Assembly (NCBI GenBank): GCA_024229395.1 | Contig: JAAESM010000037.1 | Span: 1-64,000 of the forward strand | DNA length: 64,000 bases | Source: Planctomycetota bacterium | GTDB lineage: Bacteria > Planctomycetota > UBA1135 | Direction: 5' to 3' | In this document: positions 39,643-47,551 of the stretch, one piece after another | Numbering within the stretch: position 1 is the first letter of the stretch | Layout: the number at the start of each line of letters is the position of its first letter | The notes under the pieces: generated by a model | The model's input: only the letters and a program-made list of their open reading frames with translations | The model's database searches: none | Told to the model about the DNA's origin: nothing | Made by a program: the position numbers and the translations under genes

Positions 39643-41688
39643 TCATCGGGTTCCGACGGGGAATAACTTCAGTACGGAGTTTGTTGCCAGACGTTCGACG
39701 CTTTCTGCGATCCGTCCGCTGTTTTTCAGCTTCACGACAGCACATTTTGTGTAACCGGCCATGCGACGCTCCAAAAGCTGCTCGATTTCCTGCTCCAGAG
39801 GCAAACCGGTCAAGGCCGGGCGCGGCGCCTTCTGCTGACGCTCCAATAGGATTTCAGCGGGGCAATCGAGGAAAACCACCCGTGGCGCCAGTTTCAGGCT
39901 CTGAACCGACTGTTCGCGCTCCACCGCCCCACCACCCAAAGCCACGACATGACGTGGTAAGGAAAGCAACTCGGGAAGTAGCGCGGCCTCGGCATTGCGG
40001 AAGCCCAGAGGGTCGCTGGCAATCCAATCGGCGATGCTGCGTTGATGACGCTTTTCAAGTTCATCGTCAGCATCAACAAACTGCCAACCGAGTTCCACTG
40101 CCAATGCGCGACCAAGACTGGACTTGCCACAGGCACGCGCGCCGATCAAGACCACTGGGCTGTGCTGCTCGAGTTCTTCTTGCAAGGTGTCATTCAAGGT
40201 GGCGAAATCGCTATCGATTGCAGCAGCGGTGCTGAGCTGCGCCAACATCTGACGAATCAACATATGCGTGCCTTGTAGGCAAATCGCTCCAGCTTGCGCG
40301 GCCGACGCGAGCCATTCGGTCTGTAGCGGCTGGTAAACCATGTCCAAGACGATGGCACCTGCACCCGGGCTTTGACCGGGTGTGGGACTGCCTGGGTGGA
40401 ACAAGCTACCAAGTGAAGTTGCCTGAATGATTGCGCTGAAGTCGGCCAGCTCTACCTTGGCAAGGTCGATCGCGGTAAGAAGAGCCGTTGTACCTGGCTC
40501 CATCGATGCTTGGCAGTCTTGTTGCAACTGCAGGACTTGCTCAAGCCGACGCGCCGCCACCGTGATTTGATAACCACGGCGCATGGCTTCCATGGCCACA
40601 CCGCGTGCCGCCCCACCCGCTCCAAGGATCAGCAGACTGCCTTCTTTTCGAAAGCCGGCGGCCAGCAAACTATCCAAGGCTCCGGCGCCGTCGGTGTTAT
40701 TGCCCAACCATGAGTCAGATTGGCGCATCAAGAAGTTGGCGGCTCCGCCAGCAACTGCATTGTGCGAGGCCTCAGCAGCAGCTTGTTTCCACGGGGCTGT
40801 GACCGACAAGGCCTGCACGCCACGCGCTGCAGCCAACTCGAAGAATCTTTGTGGCTCGGCAACCGGAAAACGCAGATAGACGGCATCGCTGCCACTAGCT
40901 TGGAGAGCATCGTTCCATAGCAAGGGGCTCATACTGTGCTCGACCGGATTGCCCATCACTCCATAGACCTTGGTCTTGGTGCCGGCATCATGCGGCACTA
41001 ACTCCAGAAGGCTCTGGTAATCCCATTGGCCAGGGGCGGTCTGTGCTCCGGGCCAGCAGCTGTATATCCACGGTGCTCCTGCCAGGAGCGACATAACGCG
41101 CGCAGCAGAACTGCCCGGCCCTTGTGCGAAGGCAAGCAGGGTGCAACTGTCCGCGCATTGCTGCTGCAGGGTGACGGCTTCCAAGGCCTGTTCGGCATAG
41201 TCGGCCCACACCACCAGCTTGACCAAGCCTCCACTACCAGCTTGCTGCCGAGCTTTGTTACGGAGTTCAGCCAAGTCAACCTGAGCAGGTGAGGTGCTTT
41301 GCTGTGGCGCTGCTGCCGGGTAACTCTGGCCTGACTGTTGATGCCAAGAGACGATGCGCTTCACTCCAACCGGCAAGGCCAGTGCAGCACTATCGATTGG
41401 CAAATCAATGTAAGTAAAACCACATGCAGCGACGCTGTGCAAAAGTTGACAACGCTGTGCATGATTGCCCTCAAAACAGCCACCCTCACTCTTGAGCAAA
41501 ATGGCCGCGATGAATTGCAACTGCGGAAAGTCCACCATCAAGGCGGTCAAGTCCAATGACGCTGGCAGTAAGTCCAAGCGCAGCTCCACCCAACCGACGG
41601 TGCCGTGCAATTGTTGCAACTGATCACGCAGTTGTTGCTCATCGCGCACCATCAGCGAAACCAGGATTCGATTCGCTATCGAAGTCAT
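39643..41688 (-). CDS. Trifunctional shikimate-pathway fusion: AroD-AroE-AroK
   Basis: The 681-residue protein fuses three consecutive enzymes. Residues 1-235: type I 3-dehydroquinate dehydratase (VELRLD near 35, IVSWH near 114, the Schiff-base lysine in LVKLVVWA near 157). Residues 237-500: shikimate dehydrogenase (YGVMGNPVEHSMSPLLWN, catalytic Lys in SVTAPWKQ near 300, NNTDGAG near 331, nucleotide site GAGGAARG). Residues 508-681: shikimate kinase (P-loop GARACGKSS, DADDELEKR, FRNAEA, GGGAVE, RPAL). It would convert 3-dehydroquinate to shikimate 3-phosphate. AroD-AroE fusions are known from plants; adding AroK behind them is rare. It overlaps the DUF2520 gene. Confidence 0.92.
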   Translation of the reverse strand: MTSIANRILVSLMVRDEQQLRDQLQQLHGTVGWVELRLDLLPASLDLTALMVDFPQLQFIAAILLKSEGGCFEGNHAQRCQLLHSVAACGFTYIDLPIDSAALALPVGVKRIVSWHQQSGQSYPAAAPQQSTSPAQVDLAELRNKARQQAGSGGLVKLVVWADYAEQALEAVTLQQQCADSCTLLAFAQGPGSSAARVMSLLAGAPWIYSCWPGAQTAPGQWDYQSLLELVPHDAGTKTKVYGVMGNPVEHSMSPLLWNDALQASGSDAVYLRFPVAEPQRFFELAAARGVQALSVTAPWKQAAAEASHNAVAGGAANFLMRQSDSWLGNNTDGAGALDSLLAAGFRKEGSLLILGAGGAARGVAMEAMRRGYQITVAARRLEQVLQLQQDCQASMEPGTTALLTAIDLAKVELADFSAIIQATSLGSLFHPGSPTPGQSPGAGAIVLDMVYQPLQTEWLASAAQAGAICLQGTHMLIRQMLAQLSTAAAIDSDFATLNDTLQEELEQHSPVVLIGARACGKSSLGRALAVELGWQFVDADDELEKRHQRSIADWIASDPLGFRNAEAALLPELLSLPRHVVALGGGAVEREQSVQSLKLAPRVVFLDCPAEILLERQQKAPRPALTGLPLEQEIEQLLERRMAGYTKCAVVKLKNSGRIAESVERLATNSVLKLFPVGTR

Positions 41689-42551
41689 GAGGCTGGCAAC
41701 CCTTTGGCCAAAGCGCGTAACTGCGCCTCCTTGTCGGAATCCAACCGCCCACTTGCCGCGGCCAAATCGATGACCGCAAGCAGAGAACCACGATAACGCT
41801 CGGCTTGCTGGGCAGAGAGAGCATTCAAGTGAGCCTCCACCGTGCCGACGTCGCCGCGCACCACTGGCCCGGTGAGGGCTTCGATTCCGCCCTTCTCTAA
41901 GGTTGCGCTAATAGCGCGTTGACTCATGGCGTGAATCAAGGTGGTGGTTTCATCGCCCAAAGCTGGCTGCAGAAGTTCTTGCGCCCAGGCGGTGATGGCG
42001 GTGATGTGATTGGCCAGTAACGACAAGCCAAGGTGATAGCTGGCGCGGTCCTGATTCGCAGGTAGACGCTTCAAACGTGCATGCCAGCAAGCCACGGAGG
42101 CACTGACTTGTTTGTGATGCTGGTCGGCGCAATCCATCATGACTGCACTGTCGCCGAGCTGCTGCACGTCACTACGGGCCGATTCACTGAAGGCCATCAG
42201 CGGATGTAATGCGGCGGTTGCCGCTGCGGTGGCTTGTAGAGGCGCCAAGATCTCGGCGCCGAAGGCTCCACTTAAATGCGCGACTACCGCTTGCTTGACC
42301 AAGTCATGTTCGACGCATTGTTGCACGACTGCTTGTAGTTCCTGGTCGGCTACGGCGAGCAGGATAAGGTCAAAGGGCGGGCCTTCTAGTGGCCACTCAA
42401 GCAAGGCCGCGATTTGGTTGTTCATGGTCCATTGCTGCCATTCACCCGATCTACGTCCGAGTAGCTGCACCGTGGCGCCACCCTGTTCGTGGGCCAATGC
42501 CAGACACTTGCCCACGCGTCCGGGGCCGATCACCAATACGCGCTTACTCAT
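41685..42551 (-). CDS. Rossmann-fold / DUF2520 protein (putative NAD(P)-dependent reductase)
   Basis: The 288-residue product starts with a dinucleotide-binding motif (VLVIGPGRVGKCLALAH) and ends with a DUF2520 helical domain carrying ALTGPVVRGDVGTVEAHL. Members of this family resemble 6-phosphogluconate or ketopantoate reductase-like enzymes and often sit beside panC/panB. Here panC is two genes upstream, so a pantothenate-related reduction is plausible but unproven. It overlaps both neighbours by four bases. Confidence 0.85.
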   Translation of the reverse strand: MSKRVLVIGPGRVGKCLALAHEQGGATVQLLGRRSGEWQQWTMNNQIAALLEWPLEGPPFDLILLAVADQELQAVVQQCVEHDLVKQAVVAHLSGAFGAEILAPLQATAAATAALHPLMAFSESARSDVQQLGDSAVMMDCADQHHKQVSASVACWHARLKRLPANQDRASYHLGLSLLANHITAITAWAQELLQPALGDETTTLIHAMSQRAISATLEKGGIEALTGPVVRGDVGTVEAHLNALSAQQAERYRGSLLAVIDLAAASGRLDSDKEAQLRALAKGLPAS

Positions 42552-43465
42552 GCTTCTTGTCCTGGCATGGGCAATGGATTCGGTTTGCGCAACACAGCCC
42601 CTTGCTGCAACGGTGCCACGAAGACATGTTTACAGATCGACCTTGTTTGAGTGGCGCAGTTTTCGGCGGCTTGGTGATTCCTGAAGTAGGCAAAGTGTGC
42701 GCCACCGGAACCGCTCAGATGGAAATCCGCGGCGGCGTCGAGCATGTCGTGGAAGGCTGCAAGTTCGGGGTAGGCTGCCTGGGCTGCTTCGACTAATTCG
42801 TTTGGTTGCGGCGCTTCCGACAAGTCAAGCTTGGAGTCAGCCTCTGCTGGGACTGCGTCTTCCATGGGTGCTGCATGCAACTTTGAGAATACGCGCGCTG
42901 TGTTGACCGAGAAATCGGGCACCGCCAAAACCACCCATCCTTGCGGGGCCTGGTCGCTGGCCAACAACTGTTCACCGCGTCCGCCAAGCAGGACCGCAGA
43001 ATGCTGTTGCAGGAAGAAAGGTAAGTCACTGCCAATGGACAGAGCCAATGCCGATAGGTCAGGAATAGCGCTGCCGTTACCAATGGCTTCCAATAGCAAC
43101 AAGGCTGCAGCAGCGTTGCCAGAACCACCGCCAAGACCGGCGCCGGCAGGAATGTTCTTGATCAGAGACCAAGTCACGGCCGGGGCTTCTCCACCTGCAG
43201 CACGCCAAGCTTGTTCGGCACGCAACACGAGATTGGAACCATCCACGGGCAAGCCTTCGGCAGCAGGGCCTGTGATGCACAGCGGTGGCTCGGCGGTATG
43301 GGCTGGCTCGCGCAAATGGCAATAAAGCTCATCGTACAAGGCAGCGGCCAAGAACCAGGAACGCAACTCATGAAAGCCGTCCTCGCGACGGCCGAGGACT
43401 TCCAAGGTCCAGTTGAGTTTCGCTGGACTGCGCAACATGAATCCTTGGTTTGAGCTGTTTGACAT
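42548..43465 (-). CDS. ispE: 4-diphosphocytidyl-2-C-methyl-D-erythritol kinase
   Basis: The 305-residue GHMP kinase phosphorylates CDP-methylerythritol in the non-mevalonate isoprenoid pathway. Diagnostic motifs are SPAKLNWTLEVLGRREDGFHEL at the N-terminus, the ATP loop IPAGAGLGGGSGNAAAAL near residue 110, SDLPFFL, and LSGSGGAHFAYF near the end. It sits mid-operon between panC (8-base gap) and the DUF2520 gene (overlap). The only unusual point is a longer, acidic insertion around residues 200-225. Confidence 0.93.
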   Translation of the reverse strand: MSNSSNQGFMLRSPAKLNWTLEVLGRREDGFHELRSWFLAAALYDELYCHLREPAHTAEPPLCITGPAAEGLPVDGSNLVLRAEQAWRAAGGEAPAVTWSLIKNIPAGAGLGGGSGNAAAALLLLEAIGNGSAIPDLSALALSIGSDLPFFLQQHSAVLLGGRGEQLLASDQAPQGWVVLAVPDFSVNTARVFSKLHAAPMEDAVPAEADSKLDLSEAPQPNELVEAAQAAYPELAAFHDMLDAAADFHLSGSGGAHFAYFRNHQAAENCATQTRSICKHVFVAPLQQGAVLRKPNPLPMPGQEA

Positions 43466-43473
43466 GGGTTGGC

Positions 43474-44328
43474 TTAGGGGTTGCCTAAGAGCAGATTATC
43501 AAGCAGATGCACACCTTCCAAACGTGCGGCAATCAAGGCGCGCCAAGCATGGCCACGTGAGGTACTGGAGGTCTGTGCGGACTGGAAGGTGACTTCGTCG
43601 ATGACGTCGGCGTAAGCTAACACTGCAGGCGAATCTTCGAAGAAGGTACGCATGGTGGCCTCGAGCTTGCGCGGATCGCGGTCGCCGGCTTGAAATTCGG
43701 CAACCGCAGCAGTCAATGCTTGATGTAGGACCAAAGCCTGTTGGCGGGCGACTTTGGAAAGGCGCGCGTTGCGCGATGAGAAGGCTAGACCGTCGTCTTC
43801 GCGCAAAGTTGGGCAGGCTTGAACGGTCAGCGGTAAATCCAAGTCGCGCGTCATGCGCTGAACCAGAAACAACTGCTGGGCATCCTTTTGCCCGAAGTAA
43901 GCCGTGGTGGGCCGACAACGTTGAAACAGCTTTAACACCACCGTGAGTACACCAGCAAAATGCCCCGGGCGAGCGGCGCCTTCGAACTGCACCGCACTAT
44001 CCCCTGGATCAACGCTGGTGGCGAATCCGCTTGGGTACATGTCGTCCGGTGTAGGAAGATAAACCGCATCGACCTTCAAGTTCTCAAGCATGGCCAGATC
44101 CTGCTCCATGGTGCGCGGATAAGCCTTCAGGTCATCGGTGCGTTCGAACTGCAGCGGGTTGATGAACACCGACGCCACCACTTGATCACATTCAGGCCGC
44201 GCCGTGTCGAACAAGGTGGCATGGGCCTTATGCAAGGCGCCCATCGTGGGAATCAGACCAACTGTCTCTTCAGGAGAAAATTGCCGACGCCAAGCCTGCA
44301 GCTCAGCATTGTTGTTTAGCAATTCCAT
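43474..44328 (-). CDS. panC: Pantothenate synthetase
   Basis: The 284-residue protein joins pantoate and beta-alanine using ATP. It shows the nucleotidyltransferase-fold motifs GLIPTMGALHKAHATL (HxGH-like position is HKAH), VFINPLQF, PRTMEQD, GHFAGVLTVVLKLF, YFGQKDAQQL and the KMSKS-equivalent SSRNARLS. Length is normal. It is 1 base after folK and 8 bases before ispE, so firmly in the operon. Confidence 0.95.
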   Translation of the reverse strand: MELLNNNAELQAWRRQFSPEETVGLIPTMGALHKAHATLFDTARPECDQVVASVFINPLQFERTDDLKAYPRTMEQDLAMLENLKVDAVYLPTPDDMYPSGFATSVDPGDSAVQFEGAARPGHFAGVLTVVLKLFQRCRPTTAYFGQKDAQQLFLVQRMTRDLDLPLTVQACPTLREDDGLAFSSRNARLSKVARQQALVLHQALTAAVAEFQAGDRDPRKLEATMRTFFEDSPAVLAYADVIDEVTFQSAQTSSTSRGHAWRALIAARLEGVHLLDNLLLGNP

Positions 44329-44329
44329 C

Positions 44330-44791
44330 TTAATCGTTCATCATTTGCGCCAAGCGCTGATGTGCGGTGCTGCCACCCGCGAGTGGCAGCTTGGGCGCGA
44401 GTTCCGCCAAGGGTTCGAGCACGAAGCGCCGTTGCTCCATGCGTGGGTGTGGCAATTGCAAATCGGCGGAAGCCATCTGCACGCTGCCGTACATCAACAA
44501 GTCGATGTCGATGGTGCGCGGACCATTATGTTCCTGGCGTACGCGGCCCAAGCGCGCTTCGATCATCAACATATGACGCAGCAGGTGTTTGGGCGACAAG
44601 CTGGTCTCGCAACGCAACACCGCATTGACGTAGTCCGGCTGCTGCGGACCACCCACTGGAGGGGTGCAGCGGAAATTGCTCAATCGCAGTGAATCCACCT
44701 CTGGGATGGCGTACAAGGCATCTGCGGCGCGGCGCAAATTGCCGACGCGATCGCCAAGGTTGGACCCCAAGCCCAGGAAAACTACGGACAT
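44330..44791 (-). CDS. folK: 6-hydroxymethyl-7,8-dihydropterin pyrophosphokinase
   Basis: The 153-residue protein is a typical HPPK of folate synthesis: LGLGSNLGDR at the N-terminus, PQQPDYVNAV, and the signature GPRTIDIDLLMYG with LPHPRMEQRRFVLEPL near the end. It follows pssA by 6 bases and precedes panC by 1 base, consistent with a vitamin and lipid precursor operon. Confidence 0.95.
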   Translation of the reverse strand: MSVVFLGLGSNLGDRVGNLRRAADALYAIPEVDSLRLSNFRCTPPVGGPQQPDYVNAVLRCETSLSPKHLLRHMLMIEARLGRVRQEHNGPRTIDIDLLMYGSVQMASADLQLPHPRMEQRRFVLEPLAELAPKLPLAGGSTAHQRLAQMMND

Positions 44792-44797
44792 GATTTG

Positions 44798-45631
44798 CTA
44801 GTGAGAGTTGGGCGGGACTTGCGTTTTTCGGAACATCGAAGGTAGGTCGCGGATCAACGGCACGAACACGAACAAGCCAGCCATGAAGACCATCGCCAGT
44901 TCTGGCTCCAGGAACAGCAAGGCGAACAGCACCACGAACTTTGCGAGTGTCTTCACCGGTCGACGCGAGCGCGTCATCCAAGCGAAGAAGTGCGGGTAAG
45001 GAACGCGCGACACCATCAGCAAGCCAAGCCCCATCAACAGGAATGGAATCATGACCAAGGACCAATACTGCAAACCATAGAGAACATGTTCATCAAGGGT
45101 GAAGATCTTGATGTCTTCCACACCAAAGAAGAACAGCACCAAAGCAATCGGCAAGGCGGCTGCACCCGGCGACGGCAGGCCAATGAAGTGGGCATGGTCG
45201 GTGGTGAGATCTTCCGATTCATGATCCACGTTGAAGCGCGCCAAACGGAGCACCGCGCAGCAGGAGAAGATCACCGGAGCGATGATCATCAGGCGTGGGT
45301 GCATGTTGATATCCAGCCCCGGCCCCATCACGCGCAGCAAGGAGATTGACAAAATGCCAGGAGCCACGCCAAAGGTGACGGCGTCGGCCAGGCTGTCGAG
45401 CTGAGCACCCAAGGGACTAGCGCTGCCCGTAATACGGGCCAACTTGCCATCGACCGCATCTAAGAGGTTTGCAAGGACCAGGTATAACCCACCTTCGTAA
45501 AGTCGTTTAGGGTCATTTTCCAGCACAGCCGTAACGCACAGCAGCATCGCAATCACCCCACAGGCAAGATTGCCAAGGGTGACCAAGTTCTGCGGCGATA
45601 AGACTTGGGGAGGACGGGGCTCCGAATCCAT
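44798..45631 (-). CDS. pssA: CDP-diacylglycerol-serine O-phosphatidyltransferase
   Basis: The 277-residue membrane enzyme has the CDP-alcohol phosphotransferase signature DG-AR-G-D-D in DAVDGKLARITGSASPLGAQ and LDSLADAV, and about seven TM helices. It makes phosphatidylserine, the precursor of phosphatidylethanolamine. It heads the minus-strand operon, with TAGAAT six bases before its ATG and no Shine-Dalgarno. A phosphatidylserine decarboxylase is not in the window. Confidence 0.92.
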   Translation of the reverse strand: MDSEPRPPQVLSPQNLVTLGNLACGVIAMLLCVTAVLENDPKRLYEGGLYLVLANLLDAVDGKLARITGSASPLGAQLDSLADAVTFGVAPGILSISLLRVMGPGLDINMHPRLMIIAPVIFSCCAVLRLARFNVDHESEDLTTDHAHFIGLPSPGAAALPIALVLFFFGVEDIKIFTLDEHVLYGLQYWSLVMIPFLLMGLGLLMVSRVPYPHFFAWMTRSRRPVKTLAKFVVLFALLFLEPELAMVFMAGLFVFVPLIRDLPSMFRKTQVPPNSH

Positions 45632-45637
45632 AGGAAG

Positions 45638-45643
45638 ATTCTA
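45638..45643 (-). promoter_or_regulatory. TAnnnT box (TAGAAT) 6 bases before the pssA start
   Basis: TAGAAT, then CTTCCT, then ATG on the minus strand. It would drive the whole pssA-folK-panC-ispE-aro operon from a leaderless first gene. Confidence 0.5.
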
Positions 45644-45683
45644 TCCTGGAACGCCCAAGGCCGTACTGGCCACAAAAACCAAC

Positions 45684-47447
45684 ATGCGCATTACCCTCCC
45701 CATCCTCCTCCTTTCCCTTGCGGTGCCGCTTTCTCCGGCGCTGGCTCAGGAAACCGAAAGCGTTACCGTTGCCGAATCCCTGACTGGCCTCCCCGCCCAG
45801 GATTCGATCGTCGATGCGATTTACGCCACCACCGATGACGAGATGCAGGTCGAGGAAATCCTCACCGAGCTTGTTGAAGGCATCGGTCCGCGCTTGACTG
45901 GCTCGCAGAATTTGACCGAAGCCGGCGAATGGGCGATGGCTAAGTTCAAGAGCTTTGGCATCGAGAATGTGCGCATGGAAGAATGGGGAACATTCCCGGT
46001 CGGCTTCGATCGCCGTTTCGCCAGTGGCCACATCACTTGGCCAATCAAGGAAGAATTGGTTTTCAACACGCGTTCCTGGACGCCCGGAACCGACGGCCCA
46101 CAACGTGGCGCTGCAGTTCTTGCTCCTACCAACGATGAGGAGCTCGAAGCCCTGAAGGGTCATTTGAAAGGAGCATGGGTGATTGCCACTTCCGGCACCT
46201 ACTCGCCACGCTTCGGTAGCGGCCAAGATGAGCTGCGCGATCGCTTCGGCGCCATGTGTGATGAAGAAGGAATCTACGGCGTGATTCGCCCTAGCGGCAA
46301 GAATGGCCTGCTGCGTACTTCCGGCAACTACCGGCTTGAATACGACAACTTGCCAACCCGCGTTTCCATCCTGCTGTTCCGTGACCAGTTCACCACCATC
46401 TACGATTTCCTCAAGAATGGTGAGCGTGTCGAGCTGGAGTTCGATATTGATCAAAGCTTCAAGGAAGGCCCTATTCCGCAATACAACGTGATCGCGGAGA
46501 TTCCAGGCACCGACCTAGCAGACGAATTGATCATCTTCGGTGGGCACCTTGATTCGTGGGATGGCGCAGGTGGCGCGCAGGACAATGGCACCGGCACTTC
46601 CACCACCTTAGAAGCAGCACGCTTGTTGATGAAGGCCATGACCGAGCAAGGCGTTCAGCCACGTCGCACCATCCGCTTCATGTTGTGGGGTGGTGAAGAG
46701 CAAGGCCTTCTTGGCTCGCGCGCTTACATCCGCCAGCACCCTGAAGAGAACGATCGCATCTCTGCAGTCTTGGTCCATGACGGTGGCACCAACGCATGTT
46801 CAGGCATTCGCACTACACCGAACATGATGCCTTTGTTCGAAGAAGCCTTCGCACCCATTGTCGCGCACACCGCCGACGCCGAAGACGACAACCTGCGTTT
46901 CCGCCTAGTCAGCGCAGCACGTCTTCCACGTGGTGTCGGTAGTGACCACGACTCTTACCTGAGCGCCAACGTGCCAGGCTTCTTCTGGGAGCAGTTCGGT
47001 TCCGCCAACTACTCCTATGTGCACCACACCCAGCATGACTGGATTCCGCAAGTCGTTCAGGCTTACCAGCGTGGAACTGCGCGCGTGGTGGCTTCGGCTG
47101 CTTGGCGCCTATCCAACATGAACCAGGCCGTGCCTCGCGACGACATGGGACAGCGCCAGCAGCGCCAACAGCGTGATCCGAATGCCAAGCGCGTCGGCGT
47201 TTATCTCGGCGAAGGCATGCTGATCAACGACCTGGTCAGCAATGGCTTGGCTGCCAAGGCCGGCATGGCCAAAGGTGATGTGATCATCAGTGTCGACGGC
47301 AAGAAGATCACAAACCAGGGTGAGCTCGGCAGGACCTTGAAGGGCCTAAAGAAGGATTCCGCCAAGATCGTCTGGAAGCGCGGCGACAAGCTGATGGCTG
47401 CAACCTTCGATTGGAAGGCTAAGACCGCAGTCACCACCGAGCCGTAA
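45684..47447 (+). CDS. Exported M28 family zinc peptidase with C-terminal PDZ domain
   Basis: The 587-residue protein has a signal peptide (MRITLPILLLSLAVPLSPALA). The M28 di-zinc site is visible: GGHLDSWDGAGGAQDNGTG (about residues 286-304), GGEEQGLLGSRAY and HHTQHDW. A protease-associated-like insert separates the N-terminal and catalytic parts. The last 90 residues are a PDZ domain (GVYLGEGMLINDLVSNG, KGDVIISVDGKKI). It likely acts as an exported aminopeptidase. ATG 45684 is chosen for the signal peptide; the track start lies in the divergent pssA gene. Confidence 0.9.
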   Translation: MRITLPILLLSLAVPLSPALAQETESVTVAESLTGLPAQDSIVDAIYATTDDEMQVEEILTELVEGIGPRLTGSQNLTEAGEWAMAKFKSFGIENVRMEEWGTFPVGFDRRFASGHITWPIKEELVFNTRSWTPGTDGPQRGAAVLAPTNDEELEALKGHLKGAWVIATSGTYSPRFGSGQDELRDRFGAMCDEEGIYGVIRPSGKNGLLRTSGNYRLEYDNLPTRVSILLFRDQFTTIYDFLKNGERVELEFDIDQSFKEGPIPQYNVIAEIPGTDLADELIIFGGHLDSWDGAGGAQDNGTGTSTTLEAARLLMKAMTEQGVQPRRTIRFMLWGGEEQGLLGSRAYIRQHPEENDRISAVLVHDGGTNACSGIRTTPNMMPLFEEAFAPIVAHTADAEDDNLRFRLVSAARLPRGVGSDHDSYLSANVPGFFWEQFGSANYSYVHHTQHDWIPQVVQAYQRGTARVVASAAWRLSNMNQAVPRDDMGQRQQRQQRDPNAKRVGVYLGEGMLINDLVSNGLAAKAGMAKGDVIISVDGKKITNQGELGRTLKGLKKDSAKIVWKRGDKLMAATFDWKAKTAVTTEP

Positions 47448-47487
47448 TCGGCTCTTGCCCCTGGCTCAGGCTGGGAGCGTTGTTCAA

Positions 47488-47530
47488 GAGGCTCTGATCT
47501 CCTCTGATGAGGTAATCAGAGCTTCCTTTG
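47488..47530. terminator. Two-part stem-loop terminator between convergent genes
   Basis: GCTCTGAT / ATCAGAGC (47491-47498 and 47515-47522) encloses an inner CCTC-TGAT-GAGG hairpin and is followed by TTCCTTTGTT on the plus strand. Imperfect but well placed after the M28 gene. Confidence 0.6.
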
Positions 47531-47551
47531 TTCTGGGAGTCCGGGCTTAAC

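Noticed and set aside
45513-46481. 322-codon minus-strand ORF
   Set aside because: Antisense to the signal peptide and PA-like region of the M28 peptidase; no motif.
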